Source: Palauibacter sp022826685
Lineage (GTDB): Bacteria > Gemmatimonadota > Gemmatimonadetes > Palauibacterales > Palauibacteraceae
DNA: 64,000 nucleotides
Reading direction: 5' to 3' (one strand)
NCBI RefSeq assembly: GCF_965221685.1
Contig: NZ_OZ244907.1
The position numbers and the translations under genes are program-made. Under the pieces are notes generated by a model. The model was not told the DNA's origin and ran no database searches. It worked only from the letters and a program-made list of their open reading frames with translations. Positions 52,729 through 61,833 of the stretch are shown piece after piece; within the stretch, counting starts at the first letter, position 1; each line of letters starts with the position of its first letter.

Positions 52729-53099
52729 TGCGCCGGCACCGCGACGGAGCCATCGTGAGGCCGATCCTGCTCGTCGCGGGGCTCATGGCCATCGGCTGTG
52801 GCGGGTCCGGCGGCGAGCTGGACGAAGACACGTACGTTCAGGTCATGGCGAGGCTCAGCTGGGCGCGGGCGAAGTACGCGGATACCGCGGAGGGGGACTC
52901 GGTCCGGGCGGCGACGCTCGAGACGCATGGCGTGACCGGACAGCAGCTCGAGGAATTCACCGCCCGGTTCGGAGACGACCCCAGGCGCATGCACCGGCTG
53001 TGGGAGGCGATTCGACTCGAGGTGGAAGTGCTTGACGGCGTTCCGCGACCGGGATCGCAGGTGGAGGTGCCGGACGTGGAGAGGTACGAAAGCCGTTGA
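52725..53099 (+). CDS. Small predicted lipoprotein preceding mla genes
   Basis: A 124-residue protein. The basic start MMRRHRDGAIVRP leads into a hydrophobic stretch and the lipobox LMAIGC (Cys25). The mature part, ELDEDTYVQVMARLSWARAKY, then a predicted helical region LEEFTARFGDDPRRMHRLWEAIRLEVEVL, is not one I recognise. ATG at 52725 overlaps the OPT stop, and its stop overlaps the mlaE TTG start, so it is coupled to both. It could serve as a periplasmic partner of the Mla transporter, but that is a guess from position. Confidence 0.75.
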   Translation: MMRRHRDGAIVRPILLVAGLMAIGCGGSGGELDEDTYVQVMARLSWARAKYADTAEGDSVRAATLETHGVTGQQLEEFTARFGDDPRRMHRLWEAIRLEVEVLDGVPRPGSQVEVPDVERYESR

Positions 53100-53881
53100 A
53101 GGCGCCGAACCTCCTCGCCGCGCCGGGACGTTCCGCCCGCGCCGCGGCGCTCCACGCCGGAAGGGCGGGCATACTCGGCATCGCGACGATACGCGCGCTC
53201 GCCCATCCGCGCCGATACGCGCTGGAGACGGTCCAGCACGCGAAGTTCATCGGTCTGGACAGCCTTCCGCTCGTGCTGCTGATGGGTGCCCTCTCGGGTG
53301 CGGTCATGGCCCAGCAGACGATGTACCAGCTCTCCCAGGGACTGCCCAGGGAGATCGTCGCGGGCGGCGTCGTGGGCGGCATGCTCACGGAACTGGGACC
53401 CGTGCTGACGGCGGTCGTCCTCGCGGGACGCGTCGGGGCGGCCATCGGGGCCGAACTCGGCACGATGAAGGTGACGAACCAGATCGACGCGCTTCTGACG
53501 ATGGGCCGGGACCCCGTCGTGGAACTCGTGGTCCCGCGCGTCGTGGCGGGAACCCTCATTCTGATTCCGCTCGTCATGCTCGCCAACGCGATGGGGATCT
53601 TCAGCGGCTACGTGACATCGGTCGGCATTCTCGGGCTGAGCACGGCCGAGTACGTGGATGGGGCCAAGGGGTACTATCACCACGGCGCGCTGATCTTCTC
53701 ACTCGTGAAGGCCGTCGCGTACGGATTCGCGATCACGTTCATCTCCAGCCACGTGGGGCTCCGCGCGAGCGGCGGCGCGGCGGGCGTCGGCCGCACGGCG
53801 ACGAGGGCGGTGGTCGCGATCATCGTCTCCATCATGGTCCTGGACACCGTGCTGGGGCCCGTGTACAAGACGCTCACGTGA
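53096..53881 (+). CDS. mlaE: Mla-type lipid transport permease MlaE
   Basis: A 261-residue permease of the phospholipid (Mla/MCE) ABC importer family. The family core is clear: LVLLMGALSGAVMAQQTMYQL, GGMLTELGPVLTAVVLAGRVGAAIGAELGTMKVTNQIDAL, and the later helices LILIPLVMLANAMGIFSGYV and AVVAIIVSIMVLDTVLGPVY. It sits in the cytoplasmic membrane and works with the ATPase and MCE protein that follow. The start is TTG at 53096, overlapping the lipoprotein stop. Confidence 0.93.
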   Translation: MKAPNLLAAPGRSARAAALHAGRAGILGIATIRALAHPRRYALETVQHAKFIGLDSLPLVLLMGALSGAVMAQQTMYQLSQGLPREIVAGGVVGGMLTELGPVLTAVVLAGRVGAAIGAELGTMKVTNQIDALLTMGRDPVVELVVPRVVAGTLILIPLVMLANAMGIFSGYVTSVGILGLSTAEYVDGAKGYYHHGALIFSLVKAVAYGFAITFISSHVGLRASGGAAGVGRTATRAVVAIIVSIMVLDTVLGPVYKTLT

Positions 53882-54624
53882 TCAGGATCATCGGCGTGCA
53901 CAAGTGGCTGGGAGGACGTCCGGTCCTGAGCGGCGTCGACCTCGACGTGCGGGAAGGTGAAACCCTCGCCATCATGGGGCCGTCAGGGACGGGTAAGAGC
54001 GTCCTCCTCAAACACATCGTCGGCCTCTTCGATCCGGACGCCGGAGACATTCTCGTCGATGGGATCTCGGTACCATCGGCCGACCGGACCGAGATGGCCG
54101 CCGTTCGCACCAAGACCGCCTACGTGTTCCAGAACTCCGCCCTCTTCGATTCCATGACCGTGCGCGGAAACCTGCTGATGGGTCTCCCGCCGGGTTTCTG
54201 CCGCGGCCGCGCCGCAAAATGCGAGGAGCTGGTCCGGACCGCGCTCGATCACGTGAACCTCGAGCCCGAGGTTCTGACGCTCCTGCCGGCCGAGCTCTCC
54301 GGGGGCATGCAGCGGCGGGTCGCCATCGCCCGCGCGATCATCGGAAAGCGCCGCTACGTCCTGTACGACGAGCCCACGACAGGGCTGGATCCCGTCAACG
54401 CGACCCGGATCAACCGCCTGATCGCGCGCGTGAGCGAGGAAGTCGATGCGACGAGCATCGTCGTGACGCACGACGTGGAGTCCGCCTTCTTCCTGGCCGA
54501 CCGGATCGCGCTCCTCTCCGACGGCGTCGTCGCGGCGGAGGGTACGCCGCGGCAGTTGCGCGAGACGGACAACCGGGCGGTGCGGGAGTTTCTCGACGCG
54601 GCGCCCACGCGGGGTCTCGAATGA
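53878..54624 (+). CDS. mlaF: Mla-type ABC transporter ATP-binding protein MlaF
   Basis: A 248-residue ABC ATPase. It has Walker A GPSGTGKSVLLKHI, the Q-loop in AYVFQNSALFDSMTV, the signature LSGGMQRRVAIARAI, Walker B YVLYDEPTTGLDPVNA and the switch His in IVVTHDVESAF. The wording of the ALFDSMTV region is typical of MlaF and Mce ATPases. The GTG start overlaps mlaE, and its stop overlaps mlaD. It powers lipid movement through the MlaE-MlaD complex. Confidence 0.94.
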   Translation: MIRIIGVHKWLGGRPVLSGVDLDVREGETLAIMGPSGTGKSVLLKHIVGLFDPDAGDILVDGISVPSADRTEMAAVRTKTAYVFQNSALFDSMTVRGNLLMGLPPGFCRGRAAKCEELVRTALDHVNLEPEVLTLLPAELSGGMQRRVAIARAIIGKRRYVLYDEPTTGLDPVNATRINRLIARVSEEVDATSIVVTHDVESAFFLADRIALLSDGVVAAEGTPRQLRETDNRAVREFLDAAPTRGLE

Positions 54625-55544
54625 GGGATCCGGGGCTGCGCGACCGCGGCGTCGAAGTCCGGGTTGGCGCATTCGTCATCCTGGCCGCGGCCGTCATCGT
54701 GGCGGGTCTGTTCTGGATATCGGGCTCACCGTTTCGCGGCCCCACCATCCGCGTGTGGGGGATCGCGGAGAACGCGAACCGGATTGCGACCGCATCGCCC
54801 GTCCTGCTGCGGGGGGTGGAGGTCGGCACCGTGGACGAAGTCGCGCTCGAGGCGGAGCGCGTCGTCCTCACGATGACGCTCTCCACGCGGGTCCGGTTGC
54901 CGGCGGACACCCGGGGCACCATCCAGCCGGATGGGTTCCTGGGCCAGCAACTCGTCGAGCTTGCGCCGGGGACCAGCGCCCGAATGCTGGCGGACGGCGA
55001 CACGCTTTCGCTCGACCGCCGGTCCGACCTCACGTCGCTGGCCTCGACGCTCGGGGACGAGGTGGGTTCGCTGATCGGGGAGATGGAGTCGCTGCTCGGC
55101 GGCGGTCTGGCCGAGAACGTCGCCTCCGGGTCCGAGGCCTTCACGCTCGCGATGCGGGAACTCGCCGGCATCCTCGAGACGGAACGCGCCTCGATCGGCA
55201 GCCTGCTCGCCAACATGGACACGCTGTCGAATCGGCTCGCGGGGATGACCGGCTCGGAGGAGGTCGATCGCACGCTGGCCAACCTCGACACGCTCTCGTC
55301 GCGGCTCGCCGGCGCCAGCGCCGATTTCTCCGCCGCCGGCCGGTCGCTCGCCGAGATCACGCGGGGACTGGAGAGCGGGGAGGGCACGCTCGGGAAGTTC
55401 CTGCGCGAAGACGCGGTCCACGATGAAGTGCTGGAGACGCTGCGGCTGCTTCGCGCCGCGGGGGAGGAACTCGCCCTCCTCCTGCGGGATGTCCGTGAAC
55501 GGCCGGACCGCTACCTGACGGACCTCAAGGTCTCGGTCTTCTAG
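54621..55544 (+). CDS. mlaD: MCE-domain lipid-binding protein MlaD
   Basis: A 307-residue protein with one N-terminal transmembrane helix (RVGAFVILAAAVIVAGLFWI) and a single MCE domain (about 40-125), including VLLRGVEVGTVDEVALE and TRGTIQPDGFLGQQLVELAPG. The C-terminal half is helical (RLAGASADFSAAGRSLAEITRGLESGEGTLGKFLRED), matching the GTLGKLL-type repeat common in MCE proteins. It forms the periplasmic ring of the transporter. No MlaA, MlaB or MlaC gene is adjacent. The ATG overlaps the mlaF stop. It is the last gene before a converging gene. Confidence 0.92.
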   Translation: MRDPGLRDRGVEVRVGAFVILAAAVIVAGLFWISGSPFRGPTIRVWGIAENANRIATASPVLLRGVEVGTVDEVALEAERVVLTMTLSTRVRLPADTRGTIQPDGFLGQQLVELAPGTSARMLADGDTLSLDRRSDLTSLASTLGDEVGSLIGEMESLLGGGLAENVASGSEAFTLAMRELAGILETERASIGSLLANMDTLSNRLAGMTGSEEVDRTLANLDTLSSRLAGASADFSAAGRSLAEITRGLESGEGTLGKFLREDAVHDEVLETLRLLRAAGEELALLLRDVRERPDRYLTDLKVSVF

Positions 55545-55580
55545 CCGACCGGCGCGGAACCCTGCGCTGCCGGGCTGTGG

Positions 55581-56378
55581 CTAGAGGCCGGTGGGAACGT
55601 CGAAGAAGGCGTGCTCCACGCCGAAATGCTCCGCCGCGCGCTTCGCCAGAGCCCGGACGCCGAGCGTTTCCGTCCCGTAGTGGCCGGCGTAGATCACGTT
55701 GATCCCGAGTTCCATCGCCTCGTGGTACGTGTGGTGGTTGCCCTCTCCCGTGAGGAAGGTGTCGGCTCCCGCCGTGGCGGCGGCCTCGATCATCGAGCCC
55801 GCGCCGCCCGTGACGATGGCGAGCCGCGACACGCGTTCCGGGCCGCCGGCGATCACGAAGGGCGCCCCCCCGCACGCGACTTCCGCCCGAGCCGCGAGTT
55901 CGCGGCGAGAGGTGTCGACCGCGCCGATGACGCCGATCCCGTCATTCCCCTTGAAGGACCCGAACGGTTCGACATCCGCGACGCCGAGTTCCGCGGCGAG
56001 GAGGACGTTGTTTCCGATCCCGGGATGCGCGTCGAGCGGGAGGTGCGCCGAGTACAGCCCCATCCCGCTCTCCACGAGCCGGCGGCAGCGTTCGTACGCG
56101 GGACCGACGAAGGGACGCAGGCCGCCCCAGAACAGTCCGTGGTGAACGAGGAGGATCCCGCACCCGGCGTCGGCCGCGAGGTCGATCGTGGCCTGGCAGG
56201 CGTCCGTCGCCGCGCCGATGCGGGCGACGGCACCGCGCCCGTCGACCTGCAGCCCGTTGAGGGCGAACGGATAGTCCTCTATCCGGGCTACGTCCAGGAA
56301 ATCGTCGAGCCAGGAGGCGATCTCCCGGCAGTTCGGGCCGCTCCCGGCACCGGAGTCCGGCACGGAGGCTACTCCCAC
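55581..56378 (-). CDS. Nif3-like dinuclear metal center protein
   Basis: A 265-residue Nif3/YbgI family protein, widespread and probably metal-binding, with no proven universal function. It has the N-terminal FALNGLQVDGRG, the metal motif LLVHHGLFWGG (H79, H80), YSAHLPLDAHPGIGNN, and the C-terminal FLTGEGNHHTYHEAMELGINVI with GHYGTETLGV. Length and all motifs are normal. Its start region overlaps the guaA stop by 10 nt. GCH1-related claims for this family are disputed, so no reaction is given. Confidence 0.9.
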   Translation of the reverse strand: MGVASVPDSGAGSGPNCREIASWLDDFLDVARIEDYPFALNGLQVDGRGAVARIGAATDACQATIDLAADAGCGILLVHHGLFWGGLRPFVGPAYERCRRLVESGMGLYSAHLPLDAHPGIGNNVLLAAELGVADVEPFGSFKGNDGIGVIGAVDTSRRELAARAEVACGGAPFVIAGGPERVSRLAIVTGGAGSMIEAAATAGADTFLTGEGNHHTYHEAMELGINVIYAGHYGTETLGVRALAKRAAEHFGVEHAFFDVPTGL

Positions 56379-57904
56379 TCGATCGTGGCGGGGGGCTTCG
56401 AGGACACGTCGTAGGTCACCCGGTTCACCCCCTTCACTTCGTTGATGATGCGGTTGGAGATCCGGCCCAGCACGTCGTGGGGGAACTGGAACCAGTCGGC
56501 CGTCATTCCGTCCAGGGAGGTCACCGCCCGCAGCGCGACGACGTTCTCGTACGTGCGCGCATCCCCCATGACGCCGACCGACTGCACCGGCAGCAGAACG
56601 GCGAACGCCTGCCAGATCTCATCATAGAGGCCCGCCGCGCGAATCTCGTCGAGATAGATCGCGTCCACCTCTCGCAGCGCACCCAGCTTTTCCCGCGTCA
56701 CGTCGCCGAGGATCCGGATGGCGAGGCCGGGACCGGGGAAGGGGTGGCGCCCCACAATCTCCTCCGAAAGGCCCAGTTCGCGGCCCACGGCGCGCACCTC
56801 GTCCTTGAAGAGTTCACGAAGCGGCTCGATGAGTTCGAACGGGTGATCCGGACGGAGGCCGCCCACGTTGTGGTGAGACTTGATCTTCACCGATGGTCCC
56901 CACACGGAGACGGATTCGATGACGTCGGGGTAGAGCGTTCCCTGCACGAGGAAACGCGCGTCACCGTACCGGCCCGCCGCCTCCTCGAACACGTCGATGA
57001 AGGTGTGGCCGATGATGACCCGCTTCTCCTCGGGTTCCTCGATGCCGGCGAGCCGGTCGACGAAGAGGTCGGCCGCGTCGACGACCTCGAGCCGCATCCC
57101 CATGTGCTCGCCGAACACCGCCTCCACGGCATCGCGTTCACCTTTCCGCAGCATGCCCGTGTCGACGAAGATGCAGGTGAGCTGGTCTCCCACGGCCCGC
57201 TGCACGAGCGCCGCGGCCACGGAGCTGTCCACTCCGCCGGACAGGCCGCAGATCACCTGTCCGTCGCCCACGGTCTCACGAACCGCGGTGAGCTGGTGGT
57301 CGATGATGTTCGCGGCGTTCCAGCTCATCTCGCAGCCGGCGATCTCGAACAGGAAGTTCCGCAGCATCTCGTCGCCGCGTGTCGTGTGGGCAACTTCCGG
57401 ATGGAACTGCACGCCCCAGATCCGCAGCTCCTCGGACCGGATCGCGGCGATGGAGTTCTCGGTGGTCGCGGAGACCTCGAAGCCCGGGGGCAGGGCGTGG
57501 AGGGAGTCGCCGTGGCTCATCCAGACCTGCGTGGGCTCGTCGTCGTCGAACCCGCGAAAGAGGGGGTCCGTCGACCGGACCCTGAGTTCGGCCCGCCCAT
57601 ACTCCCGGCGCTCGGCCTGTTGCACCTCGCCCCCGACGAGATCCGCGACGAGCTGCATTCCGTAGCAGATCCCGAGAATCGGGACGCCCATGGCGAGGGT
57701 CTCGCGCCGGGCCGTGGGGACACCTTCGTCGTAGACGCTCGCCGGCCCTCCGGACAGGACGATGGCCGCCGGATCGTAGCGGCGGACCCACGCCGGACTC
57801 CGCGTCGGCGGATGCACCTCGCAGTACACGCCCTCCTCGCGAATGCGTCGCGCGATGAGTTGGGTGAACTGGGATCCGAAATCGAGGATGAGAACGCGAC
57901 TCAC
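56369..57904 (-). CDS. guaA: GMP synthase (glutamine-hydrolysing)
   Basis: GuaA (511 aa) converts XMP to GMP. The N-terminal class I glutaminase has GVPILGICYGMQL with the catalytic Cys80, and GVQFHPEVAHTTRG. The ATP-pyrophosphatase domain has the P-loop GLSGGVDSSVAAAL, and the C-terminal dimerisation domain has RHPFPGPGLAIRILGDVTREK and the ending YDVSSKPPATIEWE. The GTG at 57904 overlaps the hisS stop (GTGA). It complements purM, purN and purH in this window. Confidence 0.97.
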   Translation of the reverse strand: MSRVLILDFGSQFTQLIARRIREEGVYCEVHPPTRSPAWVRRYDPAAIVLSGGPASVYDEGVPTARRETLAMGVPILGICYGMQLVADLVGGEVQQAERREYGRAELRVRSTDPLFRGFDDDEPTQVWMSHGDSLHALPPGFEVSATTENSIAAIRSEELRIWGVQFHPEVAHTTRGDEMLRNFLFEIAGCEMSWNAANIIDHQLTAVRETVGDGQVICGLSGGVDSSVAAALVQRAVGDQLTCIFVDTGMLRKGERDAVEAVFGEHMGMRLEVVDAADLFVDRLAGIEEPEEKRVIIGHTFIDVFEEAAGRYGDARFLVQGTLYPDVIESVSVWGPSVKIKSHHNVGGLRPDHPFELIEPLRELFKDEVRAVGRELGLSEEIVGRHPFPGPGLAIRILGDVTREKLGALREVDAIYLDEIRAAGLYDEIWQAFAVLLPVQSVGVMGDARTYENVVALRAVTSLDGMTADWFQFPHDVLGRISNRIINEVKGVNRVTYDVSSKPPATIEWE

Positions 57905-59217
57905 GGCACTTCCTCCCCTCTCGTCTCGCCGGAGCGTGCTCCGGCCAGGCTCTCGATCGCGACTTCCCGTTCCTCGCCGGACGCCATGTCCCGGAGCACC
58001 GCGACGCCCCGCTCGACCTCCTGCGGCCCGAGTACGATGGTGCGGCCGGCGCCCGCCTGGTTGGCGGCCTTGAACTGACGTCCGACCCCGCGCGACCGAA
58101 GGTCGTAGAGCACGCGCCGTCCACGGTCGCGCAGCGCGCGGGCCAGACCGAGCGCGAGCGGGCGCTCCGCATCGGATACGCAGACGATGTAGTCGTCCAC
58201 GCGGCGGGCCGCCTCGGGCACGAGCCCCCGGTCCCTGAGCAGTTCCGCGAGGACCACATCCCCCATGCCGAAGCCGAGAGCCGGCAGATCCACGCCTCCC
58301 AGCGCCTTCAGAAGGTCATCGTAGCGGCCGCCTCCGCAGATCGCGCGCAGCTCGTCACGGCGATCCCAGATCTCGAACACCGTCCCCGTGTAGTAGGCAA
58401 GTCCGCGGACGAGGCCCGCGTCGAAGCTGACGAAGTCCGCGAAGCCCGTCGCGCCGAGATGCGCGAACACGGTGGACAGCCGGTCGGCCGCCTCGGCGAC
58501 CGCTTCGTCTCCCCCGTGCGCCGCCGCCAGTTCCTCGAGCGGGAGCCGGATGGCCGCCAGCAGCCGCGTCGCCGCTTCCCCGCCCACGCCGTTCTCCGCG
58601 AGGCGCGCGCGGACCCCGTCCTCCCCTTCCTTCTCGATCCGGTCGAGGGCCCCGAACACCGCGACATGGTCTTCGGAGGAGATTCCGTGGACGTCGAGAA
58701 GCGCGCCGATGAGGCGCCGGTCCGAGATGCGGACCACGATGTCCGCGGCTCCCAGACCAAGTTCCCGCAGCGCGTCGATGCCCGCGCTGATGATCTCCGA
58801 ATCGGCGAGCGGGTTCGTCTCGCCGACGATGTCCATGTTGAGTTGGAAGTGCTCGCGGAGTCGACCGCGCTGCGGCCGTTCGTAGCGAAAGAGTTGCGGG
58901 ATCGAGAACCAGCGGACCGGCTTCGCGAGCCCGGCGGCGCGGGCCGCGATCATGCGCGCGAAGGTCGGCGTCATCTCGGGCCGCAGCGCCACGGCCCGCC
59001 CTCCCCTGTCCTCGAACTCGTACAGCTGCCCTACGATCTCTTCGCCGGACTTCCGCGTGTAGAGTTCGAGCGCCTCGAGCGGAGGTCCGTCATACTCCGT
59101 GAATCCATAGCGGGCGCCGACCCTGCGCCAGGCCGAGAAGATGTGTCGGCGGAGGGCCAGTTCCTCGGGAAAGAAATCTCGAAAACCGGGCAGGCCGCGG
59201 ATCTCCCCGGAGGTCAC
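57901..59217 (-). CDS. hisS: Histidyl-tRNA synthetase
   Basis: HisRS (438 aa), class II. It has GLPGFRDFFPEELALRR, ALRPEMTPTFARMIA (motif 2 region), FRYERPQRGRLREHFQLNMDIVG, GLVRGLAYYTGTVFEIWD, ICGGGRYDDLL, GFGMGDVVLAELL and the anticodon domain RRVLYDLRSRGVGRQFKAANQAGA. Length is typical. It is 43 nt after brxA on the same strand. HisZ can be excluded, because the histidine-specific LAYYTG motif and the anticodon domain are present. Confidence 0.96.
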   Translation of the reverse strand: MTSGEIRGLPGFRDFFPEELALRRHIFSAWRRVGARYGFTEYDGPPLEALELYTRKSGEEIVGQLYEFEDRGGRAVALRPEMTPTFARMIAARAAGLAKPVRWFSIPQLFRYERPQRGRLREHFQLNMDIVGETNPLADSEIISAGIDALRELGLGAADIVVRISDRRLIGALLDVHGISSEDHVAVFGALDRIEKEGEDGVRARLAENGVGGEAATRLLAAIRLPLEELAAAHGGDEAVAEAADRLSTVFAHLGATGFADFVSFDAGLVRGLAYYTGTVFEIWDRRDELRAICGGGRYDDLLKALGGVDLPALGFGMGDVVLAELLRDRGLVPEAARRVDDYIVCVSDAERPLALGLARALRDRGRRVLYDLRSRGVGRQFKAANQAGAGRTIVLGPQEVERGVAVLRDMASGEEREVAIESLAGARSGETRGEEVP

Positions 59218-59260
59218 GGCCCCAGGAGCGGCGGCAACCCGTGGCGCAAACCCCGCTGGG

Positions 59261-59683
59261 CTAGCTCGTCGCGCAGTATCGGTCGTACGCCTTTGTCAGG
59301 TCGGACGCGATGTCGCGCGCCTCGCGGCCCTCGATCTGGTGGCGCTCGAGCATGAACTGCAGTTCTCCGTCCGAGAGCAGCGCGAGAGCCGGGGACGAGG
59401 GCCGGACGCCGACGAAATACTGCCGCGCGCGCGCCGTCGCTTCCACATCCTGTCCCGCGAAGACCGTGACGACGCGGTCGGGCTGCTCTCCGTGGCTCAT
59501 GGCCATCGCCACGGCGGGTCGCGCGTTGCGCGCCGCGCAGCCGCAGACGGAGTTCACGACGACGAGCGTCTCTCCGCCGGCTCCGAGAGCTTCGTCCACT
59601 TCATCGGAGGTCCGAAGCTCACGCACGCCGATGCGGGTGAGTTCGTCTCTCATCGGTTGTACCAGTCTGGGATCGTACAGCAT
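59261..59683 (-). CDS. Bacilliredoxin (BrxA/BrxB family)
   Basis: A 140-residue thioredoxin-fold protein of the YphP/YqiW group, in which C47-G-C49 of NSVCGCAARNARPAVAMA is the active site. Family parts are YDPRLVQPMRDELTRIGVREL at the start, DRVVTVFAGQDVEATARARQYF and SSPALALLSDGELQFMLERHQIEGR. In Firmicutes the family removes bacillithiol from proteins, which suggests that this organism uses bacillithiol or a like thiol. The ATG at 59683 has GGAGA at good spacing. It lies between folC and hisS. Confidence 0.92.
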   Translation of the reverse strand: MLYDPRLVQPMRDELTRIGVRELRTSDEVDEALGAGGETLVVVNSVCGCAARNARPAVAMAMSHGEQPDRVVTVFAGQDVEATARARQYFVGVRPSSPALALLSDGELQFMLERHQIEGREARDIASDLTKAYDRYCATS

Positions 59684-59685
59684 CT

Positions 59686-61002
59686 TCAGTCTCCTGTCCG
59701 TACGCCGGCGAGTTCCGGCAATGCCCGGGCCTCGCCCACGGTGGTTGCGGATCCCGTGACCAGCAGCGTTCCGGCTCCGGCGAGCGTCAGCCCACGCGAG
59801 ACCGCCTCGGCCACGTTCCGGCACACGATCGACTCACGGCCCCGTTCACGCGACAGCCACTCCTGCGCCCGGGACGGGTCCCACCGCCTCTCCGCGGGGG
59901 CGGCGGACCGCGTCAGAATCATAGCGTCGCTGTCAAGCGCGAGCCGGGTCAACGTCTTCTTCCAGTCCTTGTCGGCCAGCATTCCGACCACGGCGATGAG
60001 CGGGCGCGCCACGGACAGCTCTGCCACCGTCTCGCAGAGCGTTGCGATGGCCGCCGGATTGTGCGCGATATCGAACACGCAGCCCGGGCGTCCGCCGCGC
60101 GGAGGCCGGATCTCGAAGCGGCCGGCCAGGCGCGCGCGCGCGATCCCGCGGCGCGCGGAGCCTTCGTCCGGCGGATGGCCAGAACAGTCCAGCAGCAGGA
60201 GGGCGAGAGCCGCGTTGTCCGCCTGGTGCCGGCCGGGCAGGCCGGTAGCGAGCCGCAAGCCGCCGGGCCGTGACCTCGAAACGTAGCGGAAGGTCGTTCC
60301 CAGGGGTTCGGTCCGCACCTCCACATCCGACACCTCCGCCTCCCTTCCGAGGCGCGCAACCGGCGACCCGACGCGGCTCGCGACCCGCTCGAGCGCCGCG
60401 AGCGGAAGCGGATCGATACGACCCAGGCAGGCCGGCGCGCCCGGCTTGATGATCCCGGCTTTTTCCCTCGCGATCGCCTCGGGAGATCCGCCGAGCCACT
60501 CCGTGTGGTCGAGGCTGATCGGGGTGATCGCCGTGCCGGCGGGACGCAGCACGTTCGTCGCGTCGAGCCGGCCGCCGAGACCGGTCTCGACGACCGCCAC
60601 TTCCACGCCGCACTCCGCGAAGCAGGTGAAGGCGAGCGCGGTGGCCAACTCGAAGTACGTACAGTGTTCGGCCGTCTCGCAGCCGAGGACGCGGGCGGCG
60701 GCGGACTGGAGCGCCGACTCCTCCACCCAGGCCCCGTCGATCAGAAAACGCTCCCGAACGTCCTCGAGGTGCGGCGAGGTATAGAGGCCGGTGCGCGTGC
60801 CGCCGTCTTCGAGCACCGACGCCGCGAAGCACGCGGTGGACCCCTTGCCGTTCGTGCCCGCGATATGGAGAGCGTCGAAGGTCCGTTCCGGCCGGCCCAA
60901 CTCCGCGAGGAGCGCTTCGGTTCTTTCGAGACCCCAGCGGATCGTGGTGACCGGACGGAGGTCGAACAGGGCCGCGAGGGCGTCCCCGCCCGCGATCAGC
61001 AC
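59686..61002 (-). CDS. folC: Folylpolyglutamate / dihydrofolate synthase
   Basis: A 438-residue Mur-ligase-type enzyme that adds glutamate to folates and may also make dihydrofolate from dihydropteroate. The N-terminal half has HIAGTNGKGSTACFA (P-loop at 49-56), YTSPHLEDVRERFLIDG, VEVAVVETGLGGRLDATNVLRP and REKAGIIKPGAPAC. The C-terminal domain begins near DIAHNPAAIATL. The GTG at 61002 overlaps the accD stop by 7 nt. The accD-folC order is classic. Confidence 0.95.
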   Translation of the reverse strand: MLIAGGDALAALFDLRPVTTIRWGLERTEALLAELGRPERTFDALHIAGTNGKGSTACFAASVLEDGGTRTGLYTSPHLEDVRERFLIDGAWVEESALQSAAARVLGCETAEHCTYFELATALAFTCFAECGVEVAVVETGLGGRLDATNVLRPAGTAITPISLDHTEWLGGSPEAIAREKAGIIKPGAPACLGRIDPLPLAALERVASRVGSPVARLGREAEVSDVEVRTEPLGTTFRYVSRSRPGGLRLATGLPGRHQADNAALALLLLDCSGHPPDEGSARRGIARARLAGRFEIRPPRGGRPGCVFDIAHNPAAIATLCETVAELSVARPLIAVVGMLADKDWKKTLTRLALDSDAMILTRSAAPAERRWDPSRAQEWLSRERGRESIVCRNVAEAVSRGLTLAGAGTLLVTGSATTVGEARALPELAGVRTGD

Positions 61003-61832
61003 ATGTGATCCAGGAGGCTCGCGAGGGCGTCGCGCATCTCCGGCCGCGGGACAATGCGGTCGATCATCCCGTGCTCCTCCAGAAACTCCGCCGTCTGGAA
61101 ACCCTCCGGAAGGTCCTGCCGGATCGTTTCCTTGATGACCCGCGGGCCGGCGAAGCCGATGAGGGCGCCGGGCTCCGCGAGAATCACATCCCCCAGCATC
61201 GCATACGAGGCCGTCACCCCGCCCGTGGTCGGGTTCGTGAGGACGCTCACGTAGGGGATGCCGGCACTCGCGAGCTGCTCGAGCGCGGCCGCCGTCTTGC
61301 CCATCTGCATGAGGGAGAGGATCCCTTCCTGCATCCGCGCTCCGCCCGAAGCGGAGACGATGATGAGCGGCACCCGCCGCTCGAGAGAGCGGTCGGCGAG
61401 ACGACGAATCTTCTCACCCACCACCGAACCCATCGACCCCCCGATGAAGCGGAAATCCATGGTCCCGAGGTGGACTTCCCTGCCCCCGATCTCACCCCGC
61501 CCGGTCCGAATGGCATCCTGGTCGCCGCCTCGCTGCTCGGCCTGCACGATGCGTTCGGCATAGCTGCGGGAATCGACGAACCCGAGCGGATCGGCGGAGC
61601 GCAGGTGCCCATCGTGGAGTTCGGCGAGACCTTCGCCGTCGAGCAGCATGGCCTCGTAGGACTCCGCGGTGATGCGAAAATGATGGCCGCAGTGAGGACA
61701 GACGTGGAGATTCTCCTCCAGTCGTCCGCTGTAGAGGATCTCGCCGCATCCCGCGCACCGATCCCACACGTCGCCCGGAAGCTCACGCTTCTGTGAGACC
61801 AGCTTGCGCTTTGGTTTGCTGAACCAGGACAC
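60996..61832 (-). CDS. accD: Acetyl-CoA carboxylase carboxyltransferase beta subunit
   Basis: AccD (278 aa) with AccA transfers CO2 from biotin to acetyl-CoA to make malonyl-CoA for fatty acids. The N-terminal zinc ribbon is complete (C26, C29, C45, C48). Other motifs are MDFRFIGGSMGSVVGEKI, SASGGARMQEGILSLMQMGKT and TNPTTGGVTASYAMLGDVILAEPGALIGFAGPRVI. It starts 1 nt after rodA and is followed by folC. accA is not in the window. The split PCC set at 10973-14538 is a separate system. Confidence 0.96.
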   Translation of the reverse strand: MSWFSKPKRKLVSQKRELPGDVWDRCAGCGEILYSGRLEENLHVCPHCGHHFRITAESYEAMLLDGEGLAELHDGHLRSADPLGFVDSRSYAERIVQAEQRGGDQDAIRTGRGEIGGREVHLGTMDFRFIGGSMGSVVGEKIRRLADRSLERRVPLIIVSASGGARMQEGILSLMQMGKTAAALEQLASAGIPYVSVLTNPTTGGVTASYAMLGDVILAEPGALIGFAGPRVIKETIRQDLPEGFQTAEFLEEHGMIDRIVPRPEMRDALASLLDHMC

Positions 61833-61833
61833 T

